This document shows, in pieces, positions 54,601 to 62,843 of a stretch of DNA of 64,000 nucleotides. The position numbers and the translations under genes were made by a program. The notes below the pieces were generated by a model that did not search any database, was not told the DNA's origin, and saw nothing but the letters and a program-made list of their open reading frames with translations. The DNA is from Allobogoriella alba (GTDB taxonomy: Bacteria; Actinomycetota; Actinomycetes; Actinomycetales; Actinomycetaceae), in the NCBI RefSeq assembly GCF_042665525.1, contig NZ_JBHTCQ010000001.1:372001-436000 (forward strand). The letters run 5' to 3'. The number at the start of each line of letters is the position of its first letter. Position 1 is the first letter of the stretch.

Positions 54601-55237
54601 GGTGCAGGCCGTTGGTCAGCGAGTCGAGGTCCGCGAACCCGGTCGGCACGCCGACCATGGCCTCGCCCCGGTCGGCGGCGGCCTCGATCTCCTCCATCGT
54701 CGGGTTGATGGTCTCCCGCAGCGGGACGTAGTCCTCGCTGGTGCGCCGCTCGGTGACGGCATAGACCTCGGCCTGCGCGTTGTCCACGAGGTCGTCGACG
54801 TCGCCGCCCTCGGTGGAGTAGCCGAGCTGGACGATCCGCGTGCCCGCCTCGACCAGCCGGCGCAACACCGCCTGCTCGCGCACGATCCGGGCGTAGTAGC
54901 CGGCGTTGGCCGCCGTCGGCACCGACGAGATGAGCGTGTGCAGGTAGGGAGCGCCGCCGATCCGGCCGATCTCGCCGCGCTTGGACAGCTCTGCCGACAC
55001 CGTCACGGCGTCGGCGGGCTCGCCGCGGCCGTACAGGTCGATGATCGCCTCGTAGATGATCTCGTGCGACGGCCGGTAGAAGTCGTTGCCCCGAAGCTCT
55101 TCGACGACGTCGGCGATGGCGTCCTTCGAGAGCAGCATGCCGCCGAGGACCGACTGCTCGGCGGCGACGTCCTGCGGAGGCGTCCGGTCGAACGCGTCCC
55201 GGCCGTCGACAGCCGTGCGCTCCTCGGCGATCGTCAA
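51677..55237 (-). CDS. dnaB: Replicative DNA helicase with two inteins
   Basis: 1186-codon precursor of the hexameric replicative helicase. Exteins are residues 1-227, 535-701 and 1128-1186, which join to a normal 453-residue DnaB: N-terminal primase-interaction domain, P-loop ARPAMGK-S interrupted after the Lys by intein 1, Walker B VVVDYLQLMSS near 634, and the QLNRGPE and DLRESG-S region interrupted by intein 2. The ATG at 55237 is the only good start for the N-terminal domain. Active helicase depends on both inteins splicing. The gene is separated from rplI by the ferric-type transporter and MATE genes, unlike many actinobacteria. Confidence 0.95.
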   Translation of the reverse strand: MTIAEERTAVDGRDAFDRTPPQDVAAEQSVLGGMLLSKDAIADVVEELRGNDFYRPSHEIIYEAIIDLYGRGEPADAVTVSAELSKRGEIGRIGGAPYLHTLISSVPTAANAGYYARIVREQAVLRRLVEAGTRIVQLGYSTEGGDVDDLVDNAQAEVYAVTERRTSEDYVPLRETINPTMEEIEAAADRGEAMVGVPTGFADLDSLTNGLHPGQMIIVAARPAMGKALALDTPLPTPSGWTTMGEVQVGDELISADGTPTKVVAATEVMTERPCYELTFDDGTTVVADAEHQWLTELGDGETPGVRTTETIATSSTGGADGRHRVRNTMPLDLPDADLPVAPYALGVWLARDGRPASAVEPEVEMRVEAASGPLSTLGTRVREAGLDRHGIANEYLRAGVSQRRELLAGFLDVQGDVREDGEVEITLPARLGTDVAELVHGLGYASVWSSQHVPAERESPVPVRLTFDADEDVFTLQRKQLLHKKLRTSVAAWRATRAITSVKKVASVPVRCVQVDHPSHLYLATRSMVPTHNSTIALDICRSASIKHGLASVIFSLEMGRTEITMRLLSAEAQVPLQNMRKGTMREEDWTRMATAMSKVSDAPLFIDDSPNMSLMEIRAKCRRLKQRHDLKLVVVDYLQLMSSGKKVESRQQEVSEFSRALKLLAKEIEVPVIAVAQLNRGPETRTDKRPMMSDLRESGCLTAETRVMRADTGAEVTMGELFLSGENDVPVWALDERLKYVRRHITSVFSTGVKPVFRMRLASGREIRATGNHPFLTYDGWTPLDELEPGSRIGVPRHVPAPSEEAQWDDRKVIMLAHLLGDGSFVKRQPIRYASIDEDNLAAVTDAAEAFGITPVRDEYAAARCTTLRLPAPYRLTHGKRNPIALWLDGMGLFGARSHEKFVPDEVFALPKRQIALFLRHLWSTDGSIVLHPNGRAGRVYYATTSRRFADGVANLLLRFGIDARIRSSTKTGYRPGYSVDVSGLEEQRIFLERIGVHGARGKKADLLLARIKDIKANTNVDTVPLAVWTDVRRILEEQKITHRAFQASIGTRYCGNTLFKTEPSRARLARIATALKDDDLEMMAVNDLLWDRVVAIEPDGEEKVFDATVAGSHNFIANGVAVHNSLEQDADVVMLLHREDAYERESPRAGEADIIVAKHRNGPTDTIVVAFQGHYSRFVDMAR
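51857..53134 (-). mobile_element. DnaB intein 2 with LAGLIDADG endonuclease
   Basis: Residues 702-1127 (426 aa). Starts with Cys in CLTAETRVMRAD, block B is TGNHPFLT, and the C-terminus is VAVHN followed by extein Ser. A homing endonuclease domain has motifs LAHLLGDGSF (818-826) and LWSTDGSI (924-931), both with acidic catalytic residues, so it may still cleave intein-free alleles. Confidence 0.93.
53636..54556 (-). mobile_element. DnaB intein 1 at the P-loop, degenerate endonuclease
   Basis: Residues 228-534 (307 aa), inserted directly after the P-loop Lys. It starts with Ala (ALALDTPLPTPSGWTTMGEV) rather than Cys or Ser, has a block B DAEHQWLT without the usual TxxH, and ends MVPTHN followed by extein Ser. 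The endonuclease motifs are eroded (LGVWLARDG, LAGFLDVQGD), so mobility is probably lost. The site is the known DnaB-b insertion point. Confidence 0.92.
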
Positions 55238-55535
55238 GCGATCCTCACCCCCCTCGGGTCGTGTTCACCCTGGTCTATCGGTCACCACCCACATCGCTGG
55301 TGGCCGGTGCTCATCGTGCGACCTCGCGAGACTAGGCCGCGCCGCGCTCAGGATCGAACTGGGGATGTGCATGCAACCTGCCTATCCTGTGGATGTCCTG
55401 TGGACCCTTCCCACGGGGATGTGCACAGTCCGGGGATAACTCTGTGGGTAACAGCCGTGCGATTCCTTGGTACGGCCAGCATCGGCGTCTCCACAGCTGT
55501 GCACACACTGTGGATCGAAGAAGGAACGCTGATCG
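55238..55535. other. dnaB/MATE intergenic region, DnaA-box-like sites
   Basis: Holds TGTGGATGT (55388-55396), TGTGGACCC (55399-55407) and TGTGGATCG (55509-55517) on the plus strand, close to the complement of the DnaA box, plus several TGTGCACA-like sequences. No gene. Possible DnaA-dependent control of dnaB; no AT-rich unwinding region is seen, so an origin is unlikely. Confidence 0.4.
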
Positions 55536-56909
55536 GTGGACGACACGCCCGAACCTCGAGCGAACCCTGAACCAGAGGTCCACCGACTGCGGGGCCGTGC
55601 GCTGGATCGGCAGATCCTCTCCCTCGCCGTCCCGGCGCTCGGAGCGCTCGTCGCCGAGCCCGTCTTCGTCCTCGTCGACTCCGCCATGGTCGGCCACCTC
55701 GGGACCGCCCAGCTCGCCGGCCTCTCGCTGGCCTCGACGATCCTCACCACCGCCGTCGGGATCTTCATCTTCCTGGCGTACGCGACCACCGCGGCCACCG
55801 CACGCCGGGTCGGCGCCGGGGACCGCTCCGGAGCCATCACCGCCGGCGTCGACGGCATGTGGCTGGCGCTGCTCCTCGGCGTCGCCACCGCCGTGGCGCT
55901 CATGGTCACGGCACCGCTCCTGGTCTCCGGCGCGCCGCCCGACGTCGTCCCCCACGCCGTCGACTACCTCCGCTACTCCGCGCCCGGCCTGGTGGGCATG
56001 CTCCTCGTCCTCGCCGCCACCGGCACGCTTCGCGGGTTGCTCGACACCCGCACGCCGTTCGTCGTGGCGGTCAGCGGCGCGCTGGCCAACATCGGCTTCA
56101 ACGCGCTGTTCATCTACGGCGTCGGGATGGGGGTCGCCGGATCAGGCCTGGGCACCGCGGTGACCCAGACCGGCATGGCACTGTGGCTCATCGCGGTCCT
56201 GCTCCGGCGGGCACGCGGGCTCGACATCGCCCTGCGTCCACGCCGCTCCGGCATCTGGGCCTCGGCCCGCGCCGGCGTGCCGCTGCTGATCCGCACCCTG
56301 ACGCTGCGCGTGGCGATCCTGGTCACGATCGCGGTGGCCACTTCCCTCGGCGCCGTCACCCTGGCGGCCCACCAGGTGGTCACGGCGATGTTCGGCCTCG
56401 CCGCCTTCGCGCTCGACGCCCTCGCGATCGCTGCCCAGGCGCTGGTCGGCCAGTCACTCGGCGCCGGCGACCCGCACCACGTCCGCGCGCTGCTGCGGCG
56501 CTGCCTGCAGTGGGGCGTCATCGGTGGTGCGCTCCTCGGCGTGGTCATCGCTGCCGGTGGCTGGTGGCTGGCACCGCTGTTCACCGGCGACGACGACGTC
56601 CGGCTCGCCGCCGCCGTCGGCCTCGCCGTGCTCGGCGTGACCCTGCCCGTCGGCGGCTGGGTCTTCGTGCTCGACGGTGTCCTCATCGGCGCCGGCGACG
56701 GCCGCTTCCTCGCCTGGGCGGGCCTGATCAACCTCGTCGCCTACCTGCCGATGGCGGGCCTCGTCCTGGCGTTCGCTCCCGACGGCGCCGCGGGCCTGGC
56801 GTGGCTCTGGGTCGCCTTCGGTGGCGGGTTCATGCTCGCCCGGGCCGTCACCAACGGCGTCCGCGCCCGCGGCACCCGCTGGATGGTGCTGGGCGCCGAA
56901 CGCACGTGA
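55536..56909 (+). CDS. MATE-family efflux transporter
   Basis: 457-residue multidrug and toxin exporter with 12 hydrophobic segments in two repeats. ALGALVAEPVFVLVDSAMVGHLG is the DinF/NorM TM1 region; GLLDTRTPFVVAV type sequences occur in TM5-6. It is of the DinF group. GTG start with GGTGG sequence nearby. Divergent from dnaB. Confidence 0.92.
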   Translation: MDDTPEPRANPEPEVHRLRGRALDRQILSLAVPALGALVAEPVFVLVDSAMVGHLGTAQLAGLSLASTILTTAVGIFIFLAYATTAATARRVGAGDRSGAITAGVDGMWLALLLGVATAVALMVTAPLLVSGAPPDVVPHAVDYLRYSAPGLVGMLLVLAATGTLRGLLDTRTPFVVAVSGALANIGFNALFIYGVGMGVAGSGLGTAVTQTGMALWLIAVLLRRARGLDIALRPRRSGIWASARAGVPLLIRTLTLRVAILVTIAVATSLGAVTLAAHQVVTAMFGLAAFALDALAIAAQALVGQSLGAGDPHHVRALLRRCLQWGVIGGALLGVVIAAGGWWLAPLFTGDDDVRLAAAVGLAVLGVTLPVGGWVFVLDGVLIGAGDGRFLAWAGLINLVAYLPMAGLVLAFAPDGAAGLAWLWVAFGGGFMLARAVTNGVRARGTRWMVLGAERT

Positions 56910-56924
56910 GACCGTGCGCGCTGC

Positions 56925-58019
56925 TCACGCCTCCAGGCTCACGCCCTCGCGCACCTCGACGCGGTTGCCGTCGGCGTCGAAGTAGGCCTCCGGGCGCGGC
57001 GGGAGCCGCAGGCGGGTGCTCGACCCGGGCTCGACGCGCGTGGTGCTGACGACCGTCAGCCGGTCGCGCCGAACGTCACCTGGCCCCGCGAACCCGGTGA
57101 CCAGGTGGCGCCCCGCCGACGGCGTGCACTCGACGACGTCGAACTCGATGGTGCCGTCCGCGTCGATCGCGAGCTCCTCCGGCCGGTACATCGCCGACCG
57201 CACGTCCGCGCCTGCGGGCAGTGGTGCGATCGGGACGCCGCCGAACGTCAGCGACCCGCTCTCCGGACGACCGGGGAGGAGCACCGCCGGGGGCGACCCC
57301 AGGAACGCGGCGACGAACTCCGTCGCCGGACGCTCGAGGAGCTCCTGCGGTGTTCCGAACTGCTCCAGCCGGCCGTCCTTCATGACCGCGATGTGGGTGG
57401 CGAGCGCGAGCGCCTCGACCTGGTCGTGCGTCACGTACACGCTGGTCGCACCCGACTCCCGGTGCAGCCGGCCCAGCTCGGCGCGGGTCTCCACCCGCAG
57501 GCGCGCGTCGAGGTTCGACAGCGGCTCGTCGAAGAGCACCACGTCGGGCCCGGGCGCGATGGTCCGCGCGATGGCGACGCGCTGCTGCTGACCGCCGGAC
57601 ATCTCCGCGGGCGTCCGGTCCGCCAGCTCCTCGATCTCCAGCGAACGCAGGACCTCGGCCACCCGGTCCTCGCGCGCCGAGCGGCTCCAGCCGTTCACCT
57701 GGAGGGGCCACGCGACGTTCTGGCGCGCCGTCATGTGCGGCCACAGCGCGTAGCTCTGGAACACCATCCCCAGGCCTCGGCGCGCGGCAGGGACGGTGAC
57801 GCCCCGGTCGCCGTCGACCACCACCCGCTCGTCGAAGCGGATCGTCCCGCTCGTGGCGTCCTCGAGCCCGGCGAGCATGCGCAGCGTGGTGGTCTTCCCG
57901 CATCCGCTCGGGCCCAGCAGCACGGTGAACGCGCCGCTCGGGATGTCGATCGTCACGTCGTCGACGGCGACCTGCGGGCCGAAACGCTTGGTGAGGCTGT
58001 CGAGGTGGATGCGGGTCAT
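56925..58019 (-). CDS. fbpC: FbpC-like ABC transporter ATPase
   Basis: 364-residue ATPase of the ferric/polyamine/thiamine-type (CUT1-related) importers. Walker A GPSGCGKT near 37, Q-loop FQSYALW, signature MSGGQQQR, Walker B VLFDEPLSNLD, switch YVTHDQVEAL, and a C-terminal regulatory TOBE-like domain. Its start overlaps the permease stop (ATGA). Probably iron(III), by the permease and binding-protein partners. Confidence 0.92.
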   Translation of the reverse strand: MTRIHLDSLTKRFGPQVAVDDVTIDIPSGAFTVLLGPSGCGKTTTLRMLAGLEDATSGTIRFDERVVVDGDRGVTVPAARRGLGMVFQSYALWPHMTARQNVAWPLQVNGWSRSAREDRVAEVLRSLEIEELADRTPAEMSGGQQQRVAIARTIAPGPDVVLFDEPLSNLDARLRVETRAELGRLHRESGATSVYVTHDQVEALALATHIAVMKDGRLEQFGTPQELLERPATEFVAAFLGSPPAVLLPGRPESGSLTFGGVPIAPLPAGADVRSAMYRPEELAIDADGTIEFDVVECTPSAGRHLVTGFAGPGDVRRDRLTVVSTTRVEPGSSTRLRLPPRPEAYFDADGNRVEVREGVSLEA

Positions 58020-59752
58020 GCTTGCTTCTTTCGGTCGGCGCGGCTGCCCAGTCTCTGGGCGGCCAGCGTCGCGACCACGGAGATGGCCGCGATGACGAGG
58101 GTGATGGCGTTGGCCTGCTGCCGGAACCCTTCCGAGGCGTACTGGAAGGTCATCATCGACAGCAACGGATTGGCGGGAGTGACGAGCAGGACGACCACCG
58201 ACAGGTCGCGCACCATGGTGACGAACACCAGCAGGCCACCGTTGAGCAGGCCTCGCGAGACCAGCGGCGCGGTGATCCGGCCGAAGCGGCGCGGGGCCGA
58301 GGCGCCGGTCATCAGCGCGGCGTCGTCGAGCTCACGGGACACCTGGCCCATGGCCGACGTCGCCGTCTGGAAGGCGAACGGCAGGCTGGCCGCGATCCCG
58401 GCGAGCACGAGGATCCAGAACGTGCCGTACAGCGACGGGAACGGGCCGACGGGGGTCCCGAACTGGGCGATGAAGGCCGCACCGAGCGCGACGCCGGGGA
58501 TGAGGAAGGGGACGTAGCTCAGGTTGCCGATAACCCCGTTCGCCACCCGAGCGCGGGGCATGTGCCGGACCACGTACGCCGCGAGCACGGCGAGGACGAC
58601 GGCGCCGAGCGCGACGGCCAGACCGAGCCTGATCGTTCCCCAGAAGGCACCCAGCACCTCGGGGTTCCGCAGCACTCCGCGCATCCCGTGCGAGACGGCT
58701 GGATCGGACCGGCCGATCCAGTAGTGCCAGGTCAGGCCACCGTCGAAGGTGTTCGTCCGGCGCTGGACCGTGCTGATCGCCAGGATCACCCCGGGCAGGA
58801 TCGCTGTCGCACCGACCAGCACCCACGCCGCGGCGGTCAGCGGCACGCGCCAGGGGCCGGTGCGTGTGGTGCGCGCGCGGGTCGCCTTGCCGGTGATGGT
58901 CGAGAAGGACCGGCCCTTCGTGAGTCGGTTGCCGAAGTACAGCACGGCCCCCGCGACCACGACGAGGATGATGGAGAGCACGTAGCCCCGGGCGGTGTCT
59001 CCGGTGGAGATCGCGCCGTACAGCCGGGTGCTGAGGGTCTGGAACCGGACCGGCAGCCCGAGCAGCGCGGGCACGGCGAAGTTGCTCACCCCCTCGGCGA
59101 AGGCGAGGAGGAACCCGGACAGGACGGCCGGTGTCACGGCGGGGATGACGATCCGGCTCGCGATGCGCGAGCGAGACGCGCCCGTCAGCTCGGCCGCCGC
59201 CACCAGGTCGCCCCCGACGTTGTGGAGCGCCGCCGCCACGACGACGAAGCTGAGCGAGTAGTAGTGCGCGGTGAGCGTCAGCACGCTCGGCACCGCGCCC
59301 CACGCGAGCCAGTCAGGGACCGGCACCCCGAGGGAGAACAGCAGCCCGGTCTCGCCGCCGATGCGATCGTTGCGGAACACCGACTCCCACGCGAGCGCGA
59401 TCGCGAAGCTCGGAAGGGCGAACGGGATGGCCGCGAGCGCGCCGATCGTGCGTCGACCGGGGATGTCGCTCATGACGACGACCCAGGCCAGGAACGCGCC
59501 GCACAGGGTCGACAGGAGACCGGTCCCCAGGCCGACCACGACAGACGCGGTCAGCGGTTCCCAGAGCAGCGCCCGGGCGACGGTCCCCGTCAGGACGTCC
59601 GACCAGGCGCCGTCCGCGTCGTCGCCGAGCGTGGCGACGAAGAGTCCCCACAGCGGCAAGGCGACCAGCGCGAGCAGGACGGCGATGACGACGGCGGACA
59701 GCCACGCGATCGGGCGGCGGGCCGTCGTCGCCGTCCGGGCCCGGACGGTCAC
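58016..59752 (-). CDS. fbpB: FbpB-like double permease
   Basis: 578-residue membrane protein made of two fused permease halves, each with about six hydrophobic segments and an EAA loop (AAELTGASRSRIASRIVIPAV and DAALMTGASAPRRFGRITAPL). This fused form is typical of ferric iron (SfuB/FbpB) importers. GTG start overlaps the binding-protein stop (GTGA). Confidence 0.92.
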   Translation of the reverse strand: MTVRARTATTARRPIAWLSAVVIAVLLALVALPLWGLFVATLGDDADGAWSDVLTGTVARALLWEPLTASVVVGLGTGLLSTLCGAFLAWVVVMSDIPGRRTIGALAAIPFALPSFAIALAWESVFRNDRIGGETGLLFSLGVPVPDWLAWGAVPSVLTLTAHYYSLSFVVVAAALHNVGGDLVAAAELTGASRSRIASRIVIPAVTPAVLSGFLLAFAEGVSNFAVPALLGLPVRFQTLSTRLYGAISTGDTARGYVLSIILVVVAGAVLYFGNRLTKGRSFSTITGKATRARTTRTGPWRVPLTAAAWVLVGATAILPGVILAISTVQRRTNTFDGGLTWHYWIGRSDPAVSHGMRGVLRNPEVLGAFWGTIRLGLAVALGAVVLAVLAAYVVRHMPRARVANGVIGNLSYVPFLIPGVALGAAFIAQFGTPVGPFPSLYGTFWILVLAGIAASLPFAFQTATSAMGQVSRELDDAALMTGASAPRRFGRITAPLVSRGLLNGGLLVFVTMVRDLSVVVLLVTPANPLLSMMTFQYASEGFRQQANAITLVIAAISVVATLAAQRLGSRADRKKQA

Positions 59753-60897
59753 TGAATCGTGAGCAGGAAGTCAGCCACGTCACCGCGGTGCTCGGCCGAG
59801 GCCTCCGGGTCGATCTGCCACGCGCCCAGCTCCTCGAGGCTGACGGCGTCCTCGAGGGCGGCCACGTCCGTGCGGGTGGGGTAGTCGCCCGCCACGTAGA
59901 ACGGCTCGTACGCGACGCCGCCCGTCTCGCTGTCGTCGCCCATCATGTAGTCGATGAGCAGGCGCGCGGCCGCGGGGTTCTCGGCGTTCGCCGTCACGCC
60001 CAGCATCGCCGGGAACACGATGCCCGGCGACGGCGCGGCGCCCGCGGCGACCTGCAGCGCCCAGCCTTCCTCCTCGTTGTCCCGGCGGTCCGAGTACGAG
60101 GTGAAGCCCACGGGCGGGTCCTCCTGCCCGGTCGCCCCGACTGCCGCGTTCACCGTGTCCGTGTCGTCGACCAGGACGACGTCGTTCGCGTACAGGTCCG
60201 CCAGGAACTGCATGCCGGCGTCGGCCACGCCGTCGGCGAGCGTGATCTCCTCGCCGAAGTGCTCCTCGTACGCGGCCGCCATCTCCTCCGCCTGCAGAGA
60301 CATCTCGGTCGCGAGGTCGAGATAGTCGCCGCGCACGTTCGGGTCGACCATGACGACCTTGCCCGCCCACTCCTCCTCGGTGAGCTCCCACAGGTTCTCC
60401 ACCGGAGACCCGTCCGGATAGGCCTCCTCGTTGTACATGAGGACCTTGGTGGACAACCGGTTGGCGACCAGCGGCGCCTCGTACTCGTCGGGTAGCGCCT
60501 CGGCGACCCGTTCGGGCACGTACGGCGTGAGGACGCCATCCTCCATCAGCTCGGTCACGACCACGGGTGCGTCCGACACGTAGGCGACGTCCGCGGTCGC
60601 GGCACCGGCCTGGTGCTCGCTCGCCAGCCGCTGGATCAGCTCGCTGGAGGAGATGTCGCTCGGGACGACGTCGATCCCGGGGTACTCGGCCTCGAAGCTC
60701 TCCTCGATCTGAGCGATGCGACTCGTGAAGGAGTACACGACGACCTGGCCCTCCTCGCCGGCCATCTCGGCCAGCTCCTCACGGCTGAGGGTGTCCCAGT
60801 CGACGTCGTCGGCCGGCGCGGCCTCACTGGTGCATGAGGCGAGGGCCAGGGCGGCGGTCAGGGGCAGGACCGTGGCAGCGGCAAGTCGGCGAGACAC
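59749..60897 (-). CDS. fbpA: Ferric-type substrate-binding lipoprotein
   Basis: 382-residue extracytoplasmic binding protein of the FbpA/AfuA type. Lipobox ALASC; VVVYSFTSRIAQIEESFEAEYPGIDV is the usual first strand; two lobes follow with VLMYNEEAYPDG and WAGKVVMVDPNVRGDYL at the hinge. The GTG at 60897 has AAGGAG 7-8 bases before; the open frame further up runs through the 26-bp palindrome. Very acidic, as for actinomycete binding proteins. The ligand may be iron(III), phosphonate or thiamine; iron is favoured. Confidence 0.88.
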   Translation of the reverse strand: MSRRLAAATVLPLTAALALASCTSEAAPADDVDWDTLSREELAEMAGEEGQVVVYSFTSRIAQIEESFEAEYPGIDVVPSDISSSELIQRLASEHQAGAATADVAYVSDAPVVVTELMEDGVLTPYVPERVAEALPDEYEAPLVANRLSTKVLMYNEEAYPDGSPVENLWELTEEEWAGKVVMVDPNVRGDYLDLATEMSLQAEEMAAAYEEHFGEEITLADGVADAGMQFLADLYANDVVLVDDTDTVNAAVGATGQEDPPVGFTSYSDRRDNEEEGWALQVAAGAAPSPGIVFPAMLGVTANAENPAAARLLIDYMMGDDSETGGVAYEPFYVAGDYPTRTDVAALEDAVSLEELGAWQIDPEASAEHRGDVADFLLTIQ

Positions 60898-60964
60898 AGG
60901 GGACTCCTTCGTCGGTTCGGTGGAGGGGTACCGGAGAGGTCGAGAACGAGCGGGCACAGGTTGA

Positions 60965-60990
60965 CGTCGCGTCTCCGCGGAGACGCGACG
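60965..60990. promoter_or_regulatory. 26-bp perfect palindrome before the ABC operon
   Basis: CGTCGCGTCTCCG and its exact complement with no loop, 68 bp upstream of the binding-protein start. The length suggests an operator for a dimeric or tetrameric regulator, or an RNA hairpin in the leader. It does not match a typical Fur/IdeR box. Confidence 0.55.
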
Positions 60991-61139
60991 AGACCCGTGG
61001 GAGCACCCGACGACGGTAGGCACAGTCCGTGCACGCACCGGCGCCAACCGGGAGAAGTTCACGTGTCGTTCGTCGAATGTTCCGCCCTCGGTACGGCCTG
61101 AGACCACGCCCTTGCGGGACGAGGAGCTTGGACAAGCGA

Positions 61140-61171
61140 AACGGCCCGGTCCCATGCGGGACCGGGCCGTT
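61140..61171 (-). terminator. Terminator of the rpsF-ssb-rpsR-rplI operon
   Basis: Perfect 14-bp stem (AACGGCCCGGTCCC and complement) with a 4-base ATGC loop, starting 18 bp after the rplI stop. It ends with CTTGTCC on the minus strand. Strong intrinsic terminator. Confidence 0.88.
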
Positions 61172-61189
61172 CGAGGGTGCGTCAGTGCG

Positions 61190-61642
61190 TCACTTGGACG
61201 GCACCACGTGCACGTCCACCGTGGCGCGGACGTCCTCGTGCAGCCGCACGTGGACCTTGTGGTCACCGAGCGACTTGATCGGGGCCGGGACCTCGACCTT
61301 GCGGCGGTCCAGCTCCGGGCCACCGGCGGCCTTGACCGCGGCAGCGATGTCGGACGACGTCACGGCACCGAACAGGCGGCCGGAGTCGCCGGCGCGGACG
61401 CTGACGGTCACCGGGGCGGCCTGCAGGCGGTCACGGACGTCCTGGGCCTCCTCGAGCGTCGCGATCTCGCGGCTGCGGCGTGCGGCGCGGATCGTGTCGA
61501 CCTGCTTCTGGCCGCCCTTGGTCCAGCGCGTGGCCAGGCCGCGGGGGACGAGGTAGTTACGGGCGTACCCGTCCTTGACCTCGACCACGTCGCCGGCGCT
61601 GCCGAGGCCGGTGACCTCGTGCGTCAGGATCAGCTTTGCCAT
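61190..61642 (-). CDS. rplI: 50S ribosomal protein L9
   Basis: 150-residue ribosomal protein L9 with the N-terminal rRNA-binding domain (LTHEVTGLGSAGDVVEVKDGYARN, LVPRGLAT), a long helix, and the C-terminal domain. The ATG at 61642 with GGAGG upstream is the conserved start. Last gene of the operon before the terminator. Confidence 0.97.
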   Translation of the reverse strand: MAKLILTHEVTGLGSAGDVVEVKDGYARNYLVPRGLATRWTKGGQKQVDTIRAARRSREIATLEEAQDVRDRLQAAPVTVSVRAGDSGRLFGAVTSSDIAAAVKAAGGPELDRRKVEVPAPIKSLGDHKVHVRLHEDVRATVDVHVVPSK

Positions 61643-61658
61643 CGTGTGCCTCCCTGCC

Positions 61659-61895
61659 TCAGCGAGCCGAGCTCGAGTACGGCAGCAGAGCCATCTCGCG
61701 GGCGTTCTTGACGGCCTTCGCGATGAGGCGCTGCTCCTGGACGGAGACGCCGGTGACGCGGCGCGCACGGATCTTGCCGCGGTCGGAGATGAACTTCCGA
61801 AGCAGCGCGGTGTCCTTGTAGTCGACGTTGTCGATCTTCGCCGACTTCAGCGGGTTCGCCTTCTTCTTGGGCTTGCGAAGAACGGGCTTCGCCAT
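61659..61895 (-). CDS. rpsR: 30S ribosomal protein S18
   Basis: 78-residue S18 with the conserved core DYKDTALLRKFISDRGKIRARRVTG and basic N-terminus. It lies between ssb and rplI as in other bacteria. There is no zinc-type CxxC at the N-terminus, so it is the Cys-minus form. Only 16 bp to rplI. Confidence 0.97.
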   Translation of the reverse strand: MAKPVLRKPKKKANPLKSAKIDNVDYKDTALLRKFISDRGKIRARRVTGVSVQEQRLIAKAVKNAREMALLPYSSSAR

Positions 61896-61946
61896 GTTGT
61901 TGCTCCTTGAGGTGCGTGGCGGTCCTGCCGCCGTGAAACGTCTTGT

Positions 61947-62480
61947 CTAGAACGGGGGCTCGTCGTTGAACGCGCTCGAGCCACCCGTGGCCCAGGGGTC
62001 GTCGGCCTGACCGCCGCCGGGGGCGTTGTAGCCGCCGGACTGCTGGCCGCCTCCCTGGTTCCCGCCGCCGTAGCCACCACCCTGGTTGCCGCCGCCGAAA
62101 CCGCCGCCACCGCCGCGCTGGGACTTGGTGACCTTGGCCGTGGCGTAGCGCATGGACGGACCGACCTCGTCGACCTGCATCTCGACGACCGTGCGGCGCT
62201 CACCCTCGCGGGTCTCGAAGGACCGCTGGACGAGCCGGCCCTGCACGATCACGCGGGTGCCCTTGGTCAGCGACTCGGCGACGTTCTCCGCGGCCTCGCG
62301 CCAGACCGAGCAGCGCAGGAACAGGGTCTCCCCGTCCTTCCACTCGTTGGCCTGACGGTCGAAGGTCCGCGGCGTCGACGCCACGGTGAAGCTGGCCACG
62401 GCAGCACCCGACGGGGTGAAACGCAGCTCCGGGTCCGCCGTCAGGTTCCCGACGACGGTGATGACGGTCTCGCCTGCCAT
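61947..62480 (-). CDS. ssb: Single-stranded DNA-binding protein
   Basis: 177-residue SSB: OB fold in 1-110 (ITVVGNLTADPELRFTPSG, WKDGETLFLRCSVWREAAENV), a Gly/Gln-rich linker of GGGNQGGG units, and the acidic tip NDEPPF that recruits repair proteins. Located between rpsF and rpsR. Confidence 0.97.
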   Translation of the reverse strand: MAGETVITVVGNLTADPELRFTPSGAAVASFTVASTPRTFDRQANEWKDGETLFLRCSVWREAAENVAESLTKGTRVIVQGRLVQRSFETREGERRTVVEMQVDEVGPSMRYATAKVTKSQRGGGGGFGGGNQGGGYGGGNQGGGQQSGGYNAPGGGQADDPWATGGSSAFNDEPPF

Positions 62481-62525
62481 GCGTGTGCTCCTTCGGTGGT
62501 TGCTCTGGCTAGCGGTGCGTTGTGC

Positions 62526-62813
62526 TCAGCGAGCGTCCGGGCGGATGAGCTTGGTGCGCAGGACGGCCTCGTTCAGGCCGAGCTGACGGTCGAGCTCCTG
62601 GGCGACCTCCGGCGTGGTGGTCATGTCGATCACCGCGTAGATGCCCTCGGACCGCTTGTTGATGTCGTAGGCAAGACGACGCTTGCCCCAGATGTCGACG
62701 TTCTCGACCGTGCCGTTGGTCTTCACCACGGACAGCAGCTTGTCGAGCGACGGGGCGACCGTACGCTCGTCGACCTCCGGGTCGAGGATGATCATCAGTT
62801 CGTACTGACGCAT
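62526..62813 (-). CDS. rpsF: 30S ribosomal protein S6
   Basis: 95-residue S6 with a ferredoxin-like fold: MRQYELMIILDPEVDE at the start, WGKRRLAYDINKRSEGIYAV in the middle and DEAVLRTKLIRP-like end. First gene of the operon with ssb, rpsR and rplI. GGAGGTGGGG lies before the ATG. Confidence 0.97.
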   Translation of the reverse strand: MRQYELMIILDPEVDERTVAPSLDKLLSVVKTNGTVENVDIWGKRRLAYDINKRSEGIYAVIDMTTTPEVAQELDRQLGLNEAVLRTKLIRPDAR

Positions 62814-62843
62814 GCTTGTACCCCACCTCCTCTGGACTGAACG

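Noticed and set aside
51873..55570. Long plus-strand frames opposite dnaB (52103-53434 and 53879-55570)
   Set aside because: Arg/Leu/Val-rich antisense products; dnaB and its inteins explain the sequence.
60898..61139. TPP riboswitch before the ABC operon
   Set aside because: The conserved CUGAGA and ACCUGA blocks are absent; only the palindrome is seen.
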